This document shows, one piece after another, positions 16,427 through 24,878 of a stretch of DNA of 33,175 nt; positions within the stretch are counted from its first letter, which is position 1; each line of letters begins with the position of its first letter. The translations under genes and the position numbers were made by a program. The stretch lies in NCBI GenBank assembly GCA_004297485.1, contig SCTM01000053.1, forward strand, positions 1 to 33,175. Reading direction: 5' to 3'. The notes beneath the pieces are model-generated. The model made no database searches. It saw nothing but the letters and a program-made list of their open reading frames with translations, and was not told the origin of the DNA. The DNA comes from Rhodospirillaceae bacterium (GTDB taxonomy: Bacteria; Pseudomonadota; Alphaproteobacteria; Rhodospirillales; Rhodospirillaceae).

Positions 16427-17849
16427 CGCTGCCGGCTTTCAGGAATTTGAGCGGGTTTACGGGTTTGCCATTGACCAGGACTTCGTAATGGACGTGCGGA
16501 CCCGAGCATCGGCCGCTGCACCCCAGTTGTCCCAGCACGGTCCCACGGGAAACGTGGTCGCCTTCCTTCACAATGATGCGGTTGAGATGGCCGTAACGGG
16601 TCACCAAACCCATGCCGTGATCCACTTCAACCAGTCGACCATAACTGCCGTCCCAGCCCGCGTAAACCACCTTCCCCTCACCCGGACTTAGGATCGGAGA
16701 CTTGTATTCAGCCCCCATGTCGAGCCCTAGATGTTGTGAGATCGCTCCCGTGAAGGGGTCCTTACGGACCCCAAATCCAGAGTTGATCTCAAAGTTATGC
16801 ACAGGGGTATCGAGCGGCAGACGCGTCACGAGTCCCTGAAGATCGGTCAGGCGGTCCATGCGCGCGTCCAGGGCATCAAGGGATTCCTGGAGTGGACCGG
16901 CATTCTCCGGCGAAGCGGTGACAGGAATGAACGGACCGCCAGCCCCGCGGCTGCTTTTCTGCTGACGCAGAAGAAGATCAACATCCAGGCCTGTGATGCT
17001 GAGGGAGGATTCAATCCCGTTAATCTTATTGTCTGCGATTTCGGAGAACCGGTGCTCCAGCAACAGCTCATTGCTCTCCATATCGCGAATCTGATCCTCT
17101 AAGGTATGAACTTTCTGGGTCAATGAATTCCGGTCATTCATCGCCAAGTCACGCTCCAGGACGACCTGGCGCAGCTCCAGTCCATCCGGCGCGATAAATG
17201 GCGTGTGCTCGTGGTGGTTCACCACGTCCACCATGGAATCCTGAAGTTCCGCGAGTTCATTCAGAAGATCCTGCCGGCGCTGATCCTCGTGAGTACGATC
17301 CAGCTTGGCCTTGCTCAGCACCAACTCCACATTATCGTAGTCGCCACTGAGAGCACCCGCCGGGTCCTTGAGCGCCTCCTTGGCGCGGCTCTTGAGCTTG
17401 GCAACGAGGCCCTTCGGCGCCGCGCCGCCATCGACCTCCTGCGCTTTGGCGCTGAGTATGTCGGACTCCTTATCCAAGAGCGCCAAGGACTGATTATAGT
17501 TGGACTCAAGATCCTTGGTGAGATCGGCGACACGCTCCTTATAGATCGTCACCTGAGCCAATAACTGCTCATAGCCGACGCGCGCATCCTTAATCTCTAC
17601 GTTCTTCGCGCGGATACGTTCGGAATGGCTCATCACCAGGCTCGAACTGAGGAGAGTCCAACTCCCGAGCACCAAAGCGATCCCCGCCAGCACAGCCTGC
17701 CGGTTGGTGGAAAGCCTGAGGGTCCGCATGCGCTCGCCGGACCGGACAATGAGTTGCCGCTCCGGAAAGAACTGCTGCAGTACCTTTTGGGCGCGGCTGA
17801 GGCCGCGGTGATGTGGATCAAACTTGGAAAGATGCTTGCCTGAAAACAC
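16410..17849 (-). CDS. M23 family metallopeptidase, membrane-anchored
   Basis: A 479-residue predicted peptidoglycan endopeptidase. An N-terminal cytoplasmic basic segment is followed by one transmembrane helix (about residues 52-72) and then long coiled-coil regions (about 80-150 and 195-270). The C-terminal LytM/M23 domain carries metal ligands His373 and Asp377 (HLGLDMG) and His452/His454 (GPHVHYEV). All zinc ligands are present, so it should be catalytically active. The start is GTG at 17849 with AAGGGG five bases upstream. The 3' end overlaps the bactofilin gene, pointing to joint expression; the bactofilin probably positions this enzyme in the cell, by analogy with characterised M23-bactofilin pairs. 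Confidence 0.92.
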   Translation of the reverse strand: MFSGKHLSKFDPHHRGLSRAQKVLQQFFPERQLIVRSGERMRTLRLSTNRQAVLAGIALVLGSWTLLSSSLVMSHSERIRAKNVEIKDARVGYEQLLAQVTIYKERVADLTKDLESNYNQSLALLDKESDILSAKAQEVDGGAAPKGLVAKLKSRAKEALKDPAGALSGDYDNVELVLSKAKLDRTHEDQRRQDLLNELAELQDSMVDVVNHHEHTPFIAPDGLELRQVVLERDLAMNDRNSLTQKVHTLEDQIRDMESNELLLEHRFSEIADNKINGIESSLSITGLDVDLLLRQQKSSRGAGGPFIPVTASPENAGPLQESLDALDARMDRLTDLQGLVTRLPLDTPVHNFEINSGFGVRKDPFTGAISQHLGLDMGAEYKSPILSPGEGKVVYAGWDGSYGRLVEVDHGMGLVTRYGHLNRIIVKEGDHVSRGTVLGQLGCSGRCSGPHVHYEVLVNGKPVNPLKFLKAGSDVFKN

Positions 17850-18123
17850 GCTGTCCCCTTAACCCCGTTGACCTTCACGTCTGGAAAAACGGCCTGTAAG
17901 TTTCTTGAACTTTTTTGTCGGCCGCATCCGTGTGGTGGGCGTTGGTTCGCCCACGCTACTATTCGGCAACTCAAGACCGCTTTCGTTCGTTCCACCACCG
18001 GCACTTCAAGACCGGCACACGATCGCCACGACGAACTCAAATCCCGCGTTGCAGCAGAAAGACCCCCACTGCCATCGTTCATCCTGCCTATTATCCACAG
18101 CAAATTCAAAGAGAAAGTAAACT
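17850..18123. other. Intergenic region between M23 gene and pgpA promoter
   Basis: No gene is supported here. The one structured element is a perfect hairpin, GTGGGCG (17935-17941) / CGCCCAC (17948-17954) with loop TTGGTT. A promoter for the minus-strand peptidase gene should lie in this stretch but I could not assign one. Composition falls towards AT-rich at the right-hand end. Confidence 0.5.
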
Positions 18124-18152
18124 TTGAAATAATATATAAATATCAATATATT
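18124..18152 (+). promoter_or_regulatory. Sigma70-type promoter of pgpA-cinA
   Basis: TTGAAA (18124-18129) and TATATT (18147-18152) are separated by exactly 17 bases, and each matches the consensus at five of six positions. The start codon of pgpA follows at 18227, giving a leader of roughly 65-70 bases. The spacer lies within the inverted repeat TAATATAT-N8-ATATATTA (18130-18153). Confidence 0.6.
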
Positions 18153-18161
18153 ATGGGAAAT

Positions 18162-18198
18162 TTCTCGCATAATTTCTTAGCGCCAAGTGATGCGAGAA
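18162..18198 (+). promoter_or_regulatory. Inverted repeat in the pgpA leader
   Basis: TTCTCGCAT (18162-18170) and ATGCGAGAA (18190-18198) are perfectly complementary 9-base arms separated by 19 bases. The repeat begins close to the expected transcription start of the promoter at 18124-18152. It could be an operator for a dimeric regulator or an RNA stem-loop in the leader; the sequence alone does not decide. Confidence 0.5.
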
Positions 18199-18226
18199 GA
18201 TCACAGCTCGTAAATATTCGGGGCAA

Positions 18227-18766
18227 ATGACTCAGACCGAACCAAATGTAGATCCCTCTGTTGCCTCTCGGCCCAAACGCCGGTGGCCGCTGGCAGTACG
18301 CCGTATGGTGCTGAGCTGGTTTGGATGCGGTCTATCCCCCGTCGCGCCCGGTACGGTCGGTTCCCTCGGTGCGTTGCCGCTCGGCGCTCTCATCCATTGG
18401 AGTTTCGGCTCGCAAGCACTGGCCGTCTCCGCGGTCGTTCTGTTCTTGGTGGGATGGGCCATCACAGCAGCGCATCTTGACGAAGACTCCACTGGAAAAG
18501 ACCCGCAATGGATCGTGATCGATGAAGTCGCGGGCCAATGGCTGACGCTGGCAGCGGTTCCCCTTCATCCGCTCGACTGCCTCCTCGCGTTTGTGCTTTT
18601 CCGGCTCTTCGACATTGCCAAGCCCTGGCCGGTTAGTTGGGCCGACCGCCGGGTCGGCGGAGCCCTCGGCATAATGCTGGACGATCTTCTGGCAGGCCTG
18701 TATGCCGCTGTCGTAGCGTTCGTCCTTCTATCCGCCTTCCGCGCCTTCGGGACTGTCTTTCCATGA
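18227..18766 (+). CDS. pgpA: Phosphatidylglycerophosphatase A
   Basis: A 179-residue inner-membrane enzyme that dephosphorylates phosphatidylglycerophosphate to phosphatidylglycerol. Family hallmarks are FGCGLSPVAPGTVGSLGALP near residue 35 and the catalytic-region motif WIVIDEVAGQWLTL near residue 95, followed by FRLFDIAKPWP and the acidic pair in MLDDLLAGL. Several hydrophobic helices are visible. The stop codon overlaps the cinA start in an ATGA arrangement (18763-18766), so the two genes are translationally coupled. Expression is likely driven by the promoter at 18124-18152. Confidence 0.94.
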   Translation: MTQTEPNVDPSVASRPKRRWPLAVRRMVLSWFGCGLSPVAPGTVGSLGALPLGALIHWSFGSQALAVSAVVLFLVGWAITAAHLDEDSTGKDPQWIVIDEVAGQWLTLAAVPLHPLDCLLAFVLFRLFDIAKPWPVSWADRRVGGALGIMLDDLLAGLYAAVVAFVLLSAFRAFGTVFP

Positions 18767-19275
18767 CCGAATTACCAACCGATCTCCTTGATCTCGCGAA
18801 AGACGTGCTGGTTGCGGCAAAGGAGTCCGGCATCAGAATCACAACGGCTGAGTCCTGCACGGGTGGATTGGTGGCCGGATGCCTCACCGCTATTCCCGGC
18901 GCGTCAAAAGTGATCGATAGCGGGTTCTTCACCTATTCCAACGAGGCCAAGACCCGGCTGCTGGGCGTGCCACGGGATGCCATCACCGACCATGGCGCCG
19001 TAAGCGACATCGTTGCCGCGGCTATGGCGGAAGGCGCTCTGGCCCAGACCGATGCCGACCTCGCTGTTGCGATCACCGGCATCGCCGGCCCCGACGGCGG
19101 GACAAAGGATAAACCGGTGGGACTGGTTTACCTTGCCATCGCCCAAACGAACCGTGACGCCATGGTAAAGCGCTATGTGTTTGCCGGCACACGCACCGAC
19201 ATCCGCCGCGCCACTGTGGCCGCCGCCCTCGAACTTCTACACGAGCGCCTGACGGCCGATCAGCCCGATCCATAG
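18763..19275 (+). CDS. cinA: CinA-type nicotinamide-nucleotide amidase
   Basis: A 170-residue protein made only of the CinA C-terminal domain (PncC type), which deamidates nicotinamide mononucleotide in NAD recycling. Signatures are ITTAESCTGGLVAG near residue 25, SGFFTYSNEAK, AVAITGIAGPDGG and KPVGLVYLAI. The N-terminal molybdopterin-binding-like domain found in full-length CinA is absent, as in many proteobacteria. The start at 18763 overlaps the pgpA stop by four bases; longer in-frame extensions lie inside pgpA and are not supported. Its 3' end overlaps the convergent COQ10-like gene by 16 bases. Confidence 0.92.
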   Translation: MTELPTDLLDLAKDVLVAAKESGIRITTAESCTGGLVAGCLTAIPGASKVIDSGFFTYSNEAKTRLLGVPRDAITDHGAVSDIVAAAMAEGALAQTDADLAVAITGIAGPDGGTKDKPVGLVYLAIAQTNRDAMVKRYVFAGTRTDIRRATVAAALELLHERLTADQPDP

Positions 19276-19709
19276 AGGTGGCGAGCCCGCGTTTCAAAAG
19301 CGGCAACCATGCGCCGGACGGCCTCCTCGAACAGGGCCCCGATCACCGCCTGCAGTACACGTGATCGAAATTCGAACGCGAGAAAGAAATCCACCTTCGT
19401 CCCCTCACCCGACGGCGTGCCGGCCGGAACAAAAGTCCACGTGTTGACCAGATGGTTGAACGGGCCTTTGAGGTAACGAACCTCGATGTGCGACGTCGGG
19501 GTAAGTGTGACCTGGGACGTGAATTGCTCGCGGATCATCTTAAAGCCCACGGCAAGGTCGGCGGTAAACTGTGTCGGCGACTGACGGCTGGCGATCCGGC
19601 AGGCAACACACCACGGCAGGAATTCCGGATAGCGTTCCACGTCGGCGACGAGGTTGAACATCTGGGCCGGCGTATAGGGCAGAACCCGGCTCTCACGGTG
19701 CTCGGGCAT
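19260..19709 (-). CDS. COQ10/RatA family START-domain protein
   Basis: A 149-residue polyketide-cyclase/START-fold protein of the family that contains mitochondrial Coq10 and bacterial RatA (also annotated as a ribosome-association toxin). Recognisable segments are YTPAQMFNLVADVERYPEFLPWC near the N-terminus, LAVGFKMIREQFTSQVTL, and YLKGPFNHLVNTWTF. In alphaproteobacteria this gene commonly follows lipA at the end of the PDH cluster, which fits a role in respiratory quinone handling better than a toxin role. It starts nine bases after lipA on the same strand and is probably co-transcribed. Confidence 0.88.
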   Translation of the reverse strand: MPEHRESRVLPYTPAQMFNLVADVERYPEFLPWCVACRIASRQSPTQFTADLAVGFKMIREQFTSQVTLTPTSHIEVRYLKGPFNHLVNTWTFVPAGTPSGEGTKVDFFLAFEFRSRVLQAVIGALFEEAVRRMVAAFETRARHLYGSG

Positions 19710-19718
19710 TGGTCGCGA

Positions 19719-20642
19719 TCAGCCTGCCTGGGCCATCTGTGCTTCACGGGCCGCCTTCAGCCGCGCGAAATCCGCATCCGCGTGATAGGACGAACGGGTC
19801 AGCGGCGTCGCCGAGACCATCAGAAAGCCCTTTGCCCGGGCAATGCGTTCGTATTCGGCGAACTCCTCCGGCGTAACAAAGCGTTCGACGGCCGCATGTC
19901 GCGATGTTGGCTGCAGATACTGGCCGATGGTGAGGAAATCGACGCTGGCGGCGCGCATGTCGTCCATCACCTGGAGAACCTCTTCCCGGTCCTCGCCCAG
20001 ACCAACCATAAGTCCGGACTTGGTGAACATGGTGGGGTCCAACTCCTTCACCCGTTCGAGAAGACGTAAGCTGGTGAAGTATCGGGCGCTGGCGCGGATC
20101 TTGCGGTAAAGCCGCGGCACGGTTTCAAGATTGTGGTTGTAGACGTCGGGTTTGGCCGCCGCCACCAGATCGACCATGCCCATCTTCTTGCGGAAGTCAG
20201 GTGTCAAGACCTCGATCGTCGTATTGGGATTAAGTGCGCGGACCGCGGTAATAACCGCAACCCAGTGCGCGGCGCCGCCATCCTCCATATCGTCACGGTC
20301 GACCGACGTGATCACCACGTGCTGAAGCCCGAGGCTTCGCACCGCTTCGGCCACGTGATTCGGCTCGTCCGGATCGACCGCGCCGGGCTTGCCGGTCTTG
20401 ACGTTGCAAAAGGCACATGCCCGCGTGCAGATATCACCAAGGATCATCATGGTGGCGTGCTTGTGCGCCCAGCACTCGCCGATATTGGGACAAGCCGCTT
20501 CCTCACAGACCGTATGCAGCTTGAGTTCGCGCATGAGCTTGCGCGTCTGCTGAAATTCCAGCGACGTGGGCGCCTTGACCCGTAACCATGGCGGCTTCGG
20601 CAGGCGCTGCCCCTTAGGGGCGATGGACTCGACGTTGATCAT
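19719..20642 (-). CDS. lipA: Lipoyl synthase
   Basis: A radical SAM enzyme that inserts two sulfur atoms into octanoyl chains to form lipoyl groups on E2-type subunits. With ATG at 20642 it is 307 residues; a TTG at 20651 adds three residues. The radical SAM cluster cysteines are Cys72, Cys76 and Cys79 (CTRACAFC), and the auxiliary cluster uses Cys46, Cys51 and Cys57 ([12 protein letters not shown]). The conserved RSSYHAD near the C-terminus supplies the serine ligand. It lies downstream of lpd, so the cofactor enzyme is placed beside its substrate proteins PdhB and PdhC. A degenerate repeat hairpin separates it from lpd. Confidence 0.96.
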   Translation of the reverse strand: MINVESIAPKGQRLPKPPWLRVKAPTSLEFQQTRKLMRELKLHTVCEEAACPNIGECWAHKHATMMILGDICTRACAFCNVKTGKPGAVDPDEPNHVAEAVRSLGLQHVVITSVDRDDMEDGGAAHWVAVITAVRALNPNTTIEVLTPDFRKKMGMVDLVAAAKPDVYNHNLETVPRLYRKIRASARYFTSLRLLERVKELDPTMFTKSGLMVGLGEDREEVLQVMDDMRAASVDFLTIGQYLQPTSRHAAVERFVTPEEFAEYERIARAKGFLMVSATPLTRSSYHADADFARLKAAREAQMAQAG

Positions 20643-20679
20643 GGGGCTCAACAGTTCCAGACTTCAACCTTCATTCTAA

Positions 20680-20707
20680 CCCCCTCGCCCCTTCTTAGGG
20701 GAGAGGG
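20680..20707. repeat. Degenerate partial copy of the dispersed hairpin repeat
   Basis: CCCTCGCCCC-TTCTTA-GGGGAGAGGG has the same arms as the repeats at 11-59 and 2158-2206, with one mismatch and a different loop; the G-rich tail is lost. It lies inside the apparent operon, in the 72-bp lpd-lipA gap, where it could form an RNA hairpin that attenuates or stabilises segments of the transcript. Confidence 0.65.
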
Positions 20708-20714
20708 TTCTCGC

Positions 20715-22112
20715 TCACTTATTGATCGCGCGGCCGTAAGCATCCAGCACGGATTCATGCATCATTTCCGACAGTGTCGGATGAGGGAAGACCGTGTGCA
20801 TCAACTCCTGCTCCGTGGTCTCCAGGGTCTTGGCCACGGCGTAACCCTGGATCATCTCCGTGACTTCCGGGCCGATCATATGCGCGCCCAGAAGTTCGCC
20901 GGTTTTCTTATCGAACACCGTTTTGACAAAGCCATTGGTATCGCCGAGGGCAATGGCCTTGCCATTGGCCATAAAGGGATAACGGCCGACCCTCACCTCA
21001 TGCCCCTTGTCCTTGGCCGCCTGCTCGGTCAGTCCGACGCTGGCGATTTGAGGGTGACAATAGGTACATCCGGGTATGAGCGATGTGTCCAGCGGATGGG
21101 GATGTTGTCCCGCGATCTTCTCGACGCAAATCACGGCTTCATGGCCCGCCTTATGGGCGAGCCACGGCGGACCGCAGAGGTCACCGATGGCATAGACGCC
21201 GGGCTCGCCGGTTTCGCCATAGGGCCCGATCACAACGTGTGTGCGATCGACTTTGATCTTGGTATTTTCAAGACCCAGGTTCTCGACGTTGCCGACGATG
21301 CCAACGGCCGAGATGACCCGATCGACAGTCAATGTGTCCGTCTTGTCTCCCTGCTCGATCGTCACCGAGACGTTACCGTTGCCCTTCTTCAGGCTCTTGA
21401 CCGTGGCCTTGACGCGAATATCCATGCCCTGGCTTTGAAACTGCTTCGCGGCGAAAGCGGATATCTCCGCGTCCTCTACAGGCAGAATGCGGTCGAGCAC
21501 TTCGACCACTGTCACTTTGGCGCCAAGAGTTTGAAAGAAACTAGCGAACTCGATGCCAATGGCGCCGGAGCCGATCACCAACAATGTCTTCGGCATGATT
21601 TTCGGCACCAAGGCGTGGCGATAGCTCCACACCAACTCGCCGTCCGCCTCCATACCCGGCAAATCGCGCGCGCGGGCGCCGGTCGCGAGAATAATGTTCT
21701 TGGCCTGAAGTTCCGTGACCGCCTTGCCGTCCTTGGTCACGGCGACCTTGCCGGCGCCGGCCAACTTGCCGTCACCGGCTACGACAGTGATCTTGTTCTT
21801 CTTCATCAGCATCGTAACGCCGCCGTTGAGCTTGGCGGCAACATCGCGAGAGCGTTTCACAACGGCTTCCAGGTCAAAAGCAATGCCTTCGGCTTTGAGG
21901 CCGTATTCCTTGGCATGCTGCATGAGGTGGTAGACCTCGGCGGTACGCAACAGCGCCTTGGTCGGAATGCAGCCCCAATTGAGGCAGATGCCGCCGAGAA
22001 GCTCGCGCTCGACGATCGCCGTCTTCATGCCGAGCTGGGAGGCGCGGATGGCGGCGGTATAACCGCCGGGACCGCTGCCGATGACGACGAGATCGAATTG
22101 AGTATCGCTCAT
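20715..22112 (-). CDS. lpdA: Dihydrolipoyl dehydrogenase (E3)
   Basis: A 465-residue flavoprotein that reoxidises the dihydrolipoyl groups of the E2 subunit and reduces NAD. The FAD-binding motif GSGPGGYTAAIRA is at residues 12-24. The redox-active disulfide is Cys43/Cys48 in GGICLNWGCIPTK, the NAD-binding motif is IGSGAIGIEFASFF, and the C-terminal dimer interface contains the HPHPTLSEMMHE stretch with the catalytic histidine. It starts 14 bases after pdhC and serves the same complex. Length and motifs are complete. A long open frame on the opposite strand is a coding shadow. Confidence 0.96.
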   Translation of the reverse strand: MSDTQFDLVVIGSGPGGYTAAIRASQLGMKTAIVERELLGGICLNWGCIPTKALLRTAEVYHLMQHAKEYGLKAEGIAFDLEAVVKRSRDVAAKLNGGVTMLMKKNKITVVAGDGKLAGAGKVAVTKDGKAVTELQAKNIILATGARARDLPGMEADGELVWSYRHALVPKIMPKTLLVIGSGAIGIEFASFFQTLGAKVTVVEVLDRILPVEDAEISAFAAKQFQSQGMDIRVKATVKSLKKGNGNVSVTIEQGDKTDTLTVDRVISAVGIVGNVENLGLENTKIKVDRTHVVIGPYGETGEPGVYAIGDLCGPPWLAHKAGHEAVICVEKIAGQHPHPLDTSLIPGCTYCHPQIASVGLTEQAAKDKGHEVRVGRYPFMANGKAIALGDTNGFVKTVFDKKTGELLGAHMIGPEVTEMIQGYAVAKTLETTEQELMHTVFPHPTLSEMMHESVLDAYGRAINK

Positions 22113-22126
22113 ATGTGCTGCTCCGA

Positions 22127-23449
22127 CTAAAGCAACATCTTGAGCGGATCTTCGATCAGCCCTTGGAAGACCTGCAGAAACTCCGCGCCGACCGATCCGT
22201 CAACAACCCGATGATCGCAGCTCAACGTACATGTCATCATGGTAGCGATCGCCAACGCGCCCTTCTTCACCACCGGCCGCTGTTCCCCCTTGCCCACGGC
22301 GAGGATGGTCGCCTGCGGCGGGTTGATGACCGCGGCGAATTCCTTAATGCCGAACATGCCGAGATTGGAGATGGAAAAGCCGCCGCCCATGAACTCCTCG
22401 GGCTTCAGCTTCTTGTCCTTGGCTTTCGTGGCCAGTTCCTTCATCTCGTTGGAAATCGCCGCCAATCCCTTGGTGTCGGCCTTGCGGATGATGGGTGTGA
22501 TGAGACCGTCCGGCGTCGCCACCGCAACGGATATGTCCACATCGTCGTAAAACAAGACCGAGTCATCCGTCCACGATGCATTGACCGTGGGAACTTTGCG
22601 CATGGCAAGGGCGCTCGCCCGGATGATGAAATCGTTGACCGACAGCTTATAGCCTGCGCCCTCGCGACCGTTCAGTTCCGCGCGCAGACGCATCAAGTCA
22701 TCAATGAGGCAATCGATCGTCAGATAGAAATGCGGAACCGTCGTCTTGGATTCAAGCAGCCGTTTGGCAATGGTCCGGCGCATCATCGTGTTCTTGACCG
22801 GATGATAGGGCTGACCGAACTGCGTCACGCCAGGTGACGCGGGAGCCGCTTTTGGCGCCATGCCGGCCGGAGCCGGTGGGATCGCGGGCTTTGCCGCCGG
22901 TTGCGCGACCTGAGACGCCGCGGCCTTCTCCACGTCGGCCTTGACGACACGGCCGTTTGGTCCGCTGCCTGCCACTTTGGAGACGTCGACATGAGCGTCT
23001 GCCGCAATCCGTTTGGCCAGAGGACTGGCGAACACGCGATCACCGGCGGCTTGAGCAGCCTGAGCCGGAACGGGCTGCGGTTGCGACGGTGATGGAGCCG
23101 GAGATGCGGTCGGCGCCGGCACGGCCGGTTTTGGGGCTGGTGTCGGCGCGGGCGCAGGCATCGCAACGGTTGGCTTCGGTGCACCAGCAGCCGCGCTCGC
23201 CTTTTCGCCCTCGGCTAACAGAACGGCGATGGGACGATTGACCTGCACCTTCTCGGTCCCCGCCGGCACGAGAATCTTTCCCAACACGCCCTCGTCCACG
23301 GCTTCCATTTCCATGGTTGCCTTGTCGGTTTCAATTTCCGCGATGACGTCACCACTCTTGACCGCGTCGCCCTCCTTCTTCAGCCACTTGGAGAGCTTAC
23401 CCTCGGTCATGGTGGGCGAAAGTGCGGGCATAAGGATTTCTGTGCTCAT
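22127..23449 (-). CDS. pdhC: Pyruvate dehydrogenase E2, dihydrolipoyl acetyltransferase
   Basis: A 440-residue core subunit of the PDH complex that transfers acetyl groups to CoA. The N-terminal lipoyl domain (about 1-80) carries the lipoylated Lys43 in [10 protein letters not shown]. It is followed by an Ala/Pro-rich flexible linker, a peripheral subunit-binding domain ([34 protein letters not shown]) and the catalytic acyltransferase domain, with His413 and Asp417 in SCDHRVVDG. The ATG at 23449 has AAGGA upstream; the frame extends further but overlaps pdhB. The lipoyl domain is nearly identical to that of PdhB. It starts 31 bases after pdhB. Confidence 0.96.
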   Translation of the reverse strand: MSTEILMPALSPTMTEGKLSKWLKKEGDAVKSGDVIAEIETDKATMEMEAVDEGVLGKILVPAGTEKVQVNRPIAVLLAEGEKASAAAGAPKPTVAMPAPAPTPAPKPAVPAPTASPAPSPSQPQPVPAQAAQAAGDRVFASPLAKRIAADAHVDVSKVAGSGPNGRVVKADVEKAAASQVAQPAAKPAIPPAPAGMAPKAAPASPGVTQFGQPYHPVKNTMMRRTIAKRLLESKTTVPHFYLTIDCLIDDLMRLRAELNGREGAGYKLSVNDFIIRASALAMRKVPTVNASWTDDSVLFYDDVDISVAVATPDGLITPIIRKADTKGLAAISNEMKELATKAKDKKLKPEEFMGGGFSISNLGMFGIKEFAAVINPPQATILAVGKGEQRPVVKKGALAIATMMTCTLSCDHRVVDGSVGAEFLQVFQGLIEDPLKMLL

Positions 23450-23480
23450 CGAATCAAGTCCTTGCGGGAAGATTAGCGGT

Positions 23481-24854
23481 TTAGCGGTAGCAGACGGCCT
23501 TGGCCGCCGCGACGATATCGGCGACCTGCGGCAACGCCATGGCTTCAAGATTTGCGGCGTAGGGCATGGGGACATCCTTGCCCGTCACGCGGGTGATCGG
23601 CGCATCGAGATAGTCGAATGCCTCTTCCATCACCTTCGCGGCGATCTCGGCGCCGATACCGGCATAAGCCCAGCCCTCTTCGCAGGTAACGATGCGCCCG
23701 GTCTTCCGAAGCGATGCCACGATGGTCGCCGTGTCGAGGGGACGTAAGGACCGCAGATTGATTACCTCCGCGTCGATCCCGTCCATCGCCAATTTCTCGG
23801 CCGCCTTAAGCGCTTTGCCAACCATGATGGAAAATGCCACCAGCGTGACATCTTTCCCTTGGCGCTCGACCTTGGCCTGGCCAATGGGGACAACAAAGTC
23901 GGCGGTGTCGGGAACCGGAAAGCTCTGGCCGTAAAGAATTTCGTTCTCGAGAAAGATCACCGGATTGGGATCTCGGATGGCGGCCTTCAGCAAACCCTTG
24001 GCGTCGCCCGCCGACCAGGGTGCCACCACCTTCAAGCCGGGAATATGGGAATACCAGCTGGCATAGCACTGAGAGTGCTGGGCCCCGACGCGCGCCGCCG
24101 CGCCATTGGGCCCGCGAAAAACGATCGGGCATCCCATCTGGCCGCCGGACATGTACAGGGTCTTTGCCGCCGAATTGATGATGTGATCGATCGCCTGCAT
24201 GGCGAAGTTGAAGGTCATAAACTCCACGATCGGCCGTAGCCCGCCGAAAGCCGCACCGACGCCCAAGCCGGCAAAACCGTGCTCGGTGATAGGCGTGTCG
24301 ATCACGCGGTCGTGGCTGAACTCGTCCAGCAACCCCTGACTTATTTTATATGCACCCTGATACTCGCCGACTTCCTCACCCATGAGGAACACGCTCGGGT
24401 CACGGCGCATTTCCTCGGCCATGGCATCGCGGAGCGCCTCGCGCACGCTCTGGGTTTTCCATGTGGAGTACTGCGGTTCGTCGGCGGGCGCCGCCGCAGC
24501 CGGAGGTGCGGGCGCGGGCGATGGCGCAGCGGGCTTTGACACCGGCGGTGATGCCACCGCCGGTGCCGGAGCGGCGGGAGATTGAGCCCCGTTGGTCGCG
24601 CTCACTTTCTCACCCTCGGCCAGAAGAACGGCGATGGGACGATTGACCTGCACCTTCTCGGTTCCGGCCGGCACGAGAATTTTTCCAAGTACGCCCTCAT
24701 CTACCGCTTCCAGTTCCATAGTCGCTTTATCGGTCTCGATCTCTGCCAGCACCTTGCCGCTGGAAATTACATCGCCTTCTTTGACCAGCCACTTCGCCAG
24801 CTTACCCTCGGTCATAGTCGGCGACAGCGCGGGCATGAGTATCTGAACGGTCAT
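23481..24854 (-). CDS. pdhB: Pyruvate dehydrogenase E1 beta with N-terminal lipoyl domain
   Basis: A 457-residue E1 beta subunit that decarboxylates pyruvate together with PdhA. Unusually compared with most bacteria, but typical of alphaproteobacteria, it carries its own lipoyl domain (about 1-80, lipoyl-lysine Lys43) and an Ala/Pro linker (about 85-125) before the transketolase-like domains. The pyrimidine-binding domain includes [16 protein letters not shown] and [25 protein letters not shown]; the C-terminal domain includes [14 protein letters not shown] and [13 protein letters not shown]. It follows pdhA by 24 bases. The lipoyl domain DNA shares a 38-base identical run with pdhC. Confidence 0.96.
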   Translation of the reverse strand: MTVQILMPALSPTMTEGKLAKWLVKEGDVISSGKVLAEIETDKATMELEAVDEGVLGKILVPAGTEKVQVNRPIAVLLAEGEKVSATNGAQSPAAPAPAVASPPVSKPAAPSPAPAPPAAAAPADEPQYSTWKTQSVREALRDAMAEEMRRDPSVFLMGEEVGEYQGAYKISQGLLDEFSHDRVIDTPITEHGFAGLGVGAAFGGLRPIVEFMTFNFAMQAIDHIINSAAKTLYMSGGQMGCPIVFRGPNGAAARVGAQHSQCYASWYSHIPGLKVVAPWSAGDAKGLLKAAIRDPNPVIFLENEILYGQSFPVPDTADFVVPIGQAKVERQGKDVTLVAFSIMVGKALKAAEKLAMDGIDAEVINLRSLRPLDTATIVASLRKTGRIVTCEEGWAYAGIGAEIAAKVMEEAFDYLDAPITRVTGKDVPMPYAANLEAMALPQVADIVAAAKAVCYR

Positions 24855-24878
24855 CGTCTTGTTCCCACTTCCGCCGGT

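Noticed and set aside
19260-19709. Interpretation of the START-domain protein as a RatA toxin with a missing antitoxin
   Set aside because: The location directly after lipA in the PDH cluster is the usual place for the COQ10-like family member in alphaproteobacteria, and no RatB-like partner is adjacent.
20757-22130. A 457-codon plus-strand open frame opposite lpdA
   Set aside because: It is an antisense shadow of a GC-rich conserved gene; the protein has no recognisable domain and no ribosome-binding site, while the minus strand encodes a complete dihydrolipoyl dehydrogenase.
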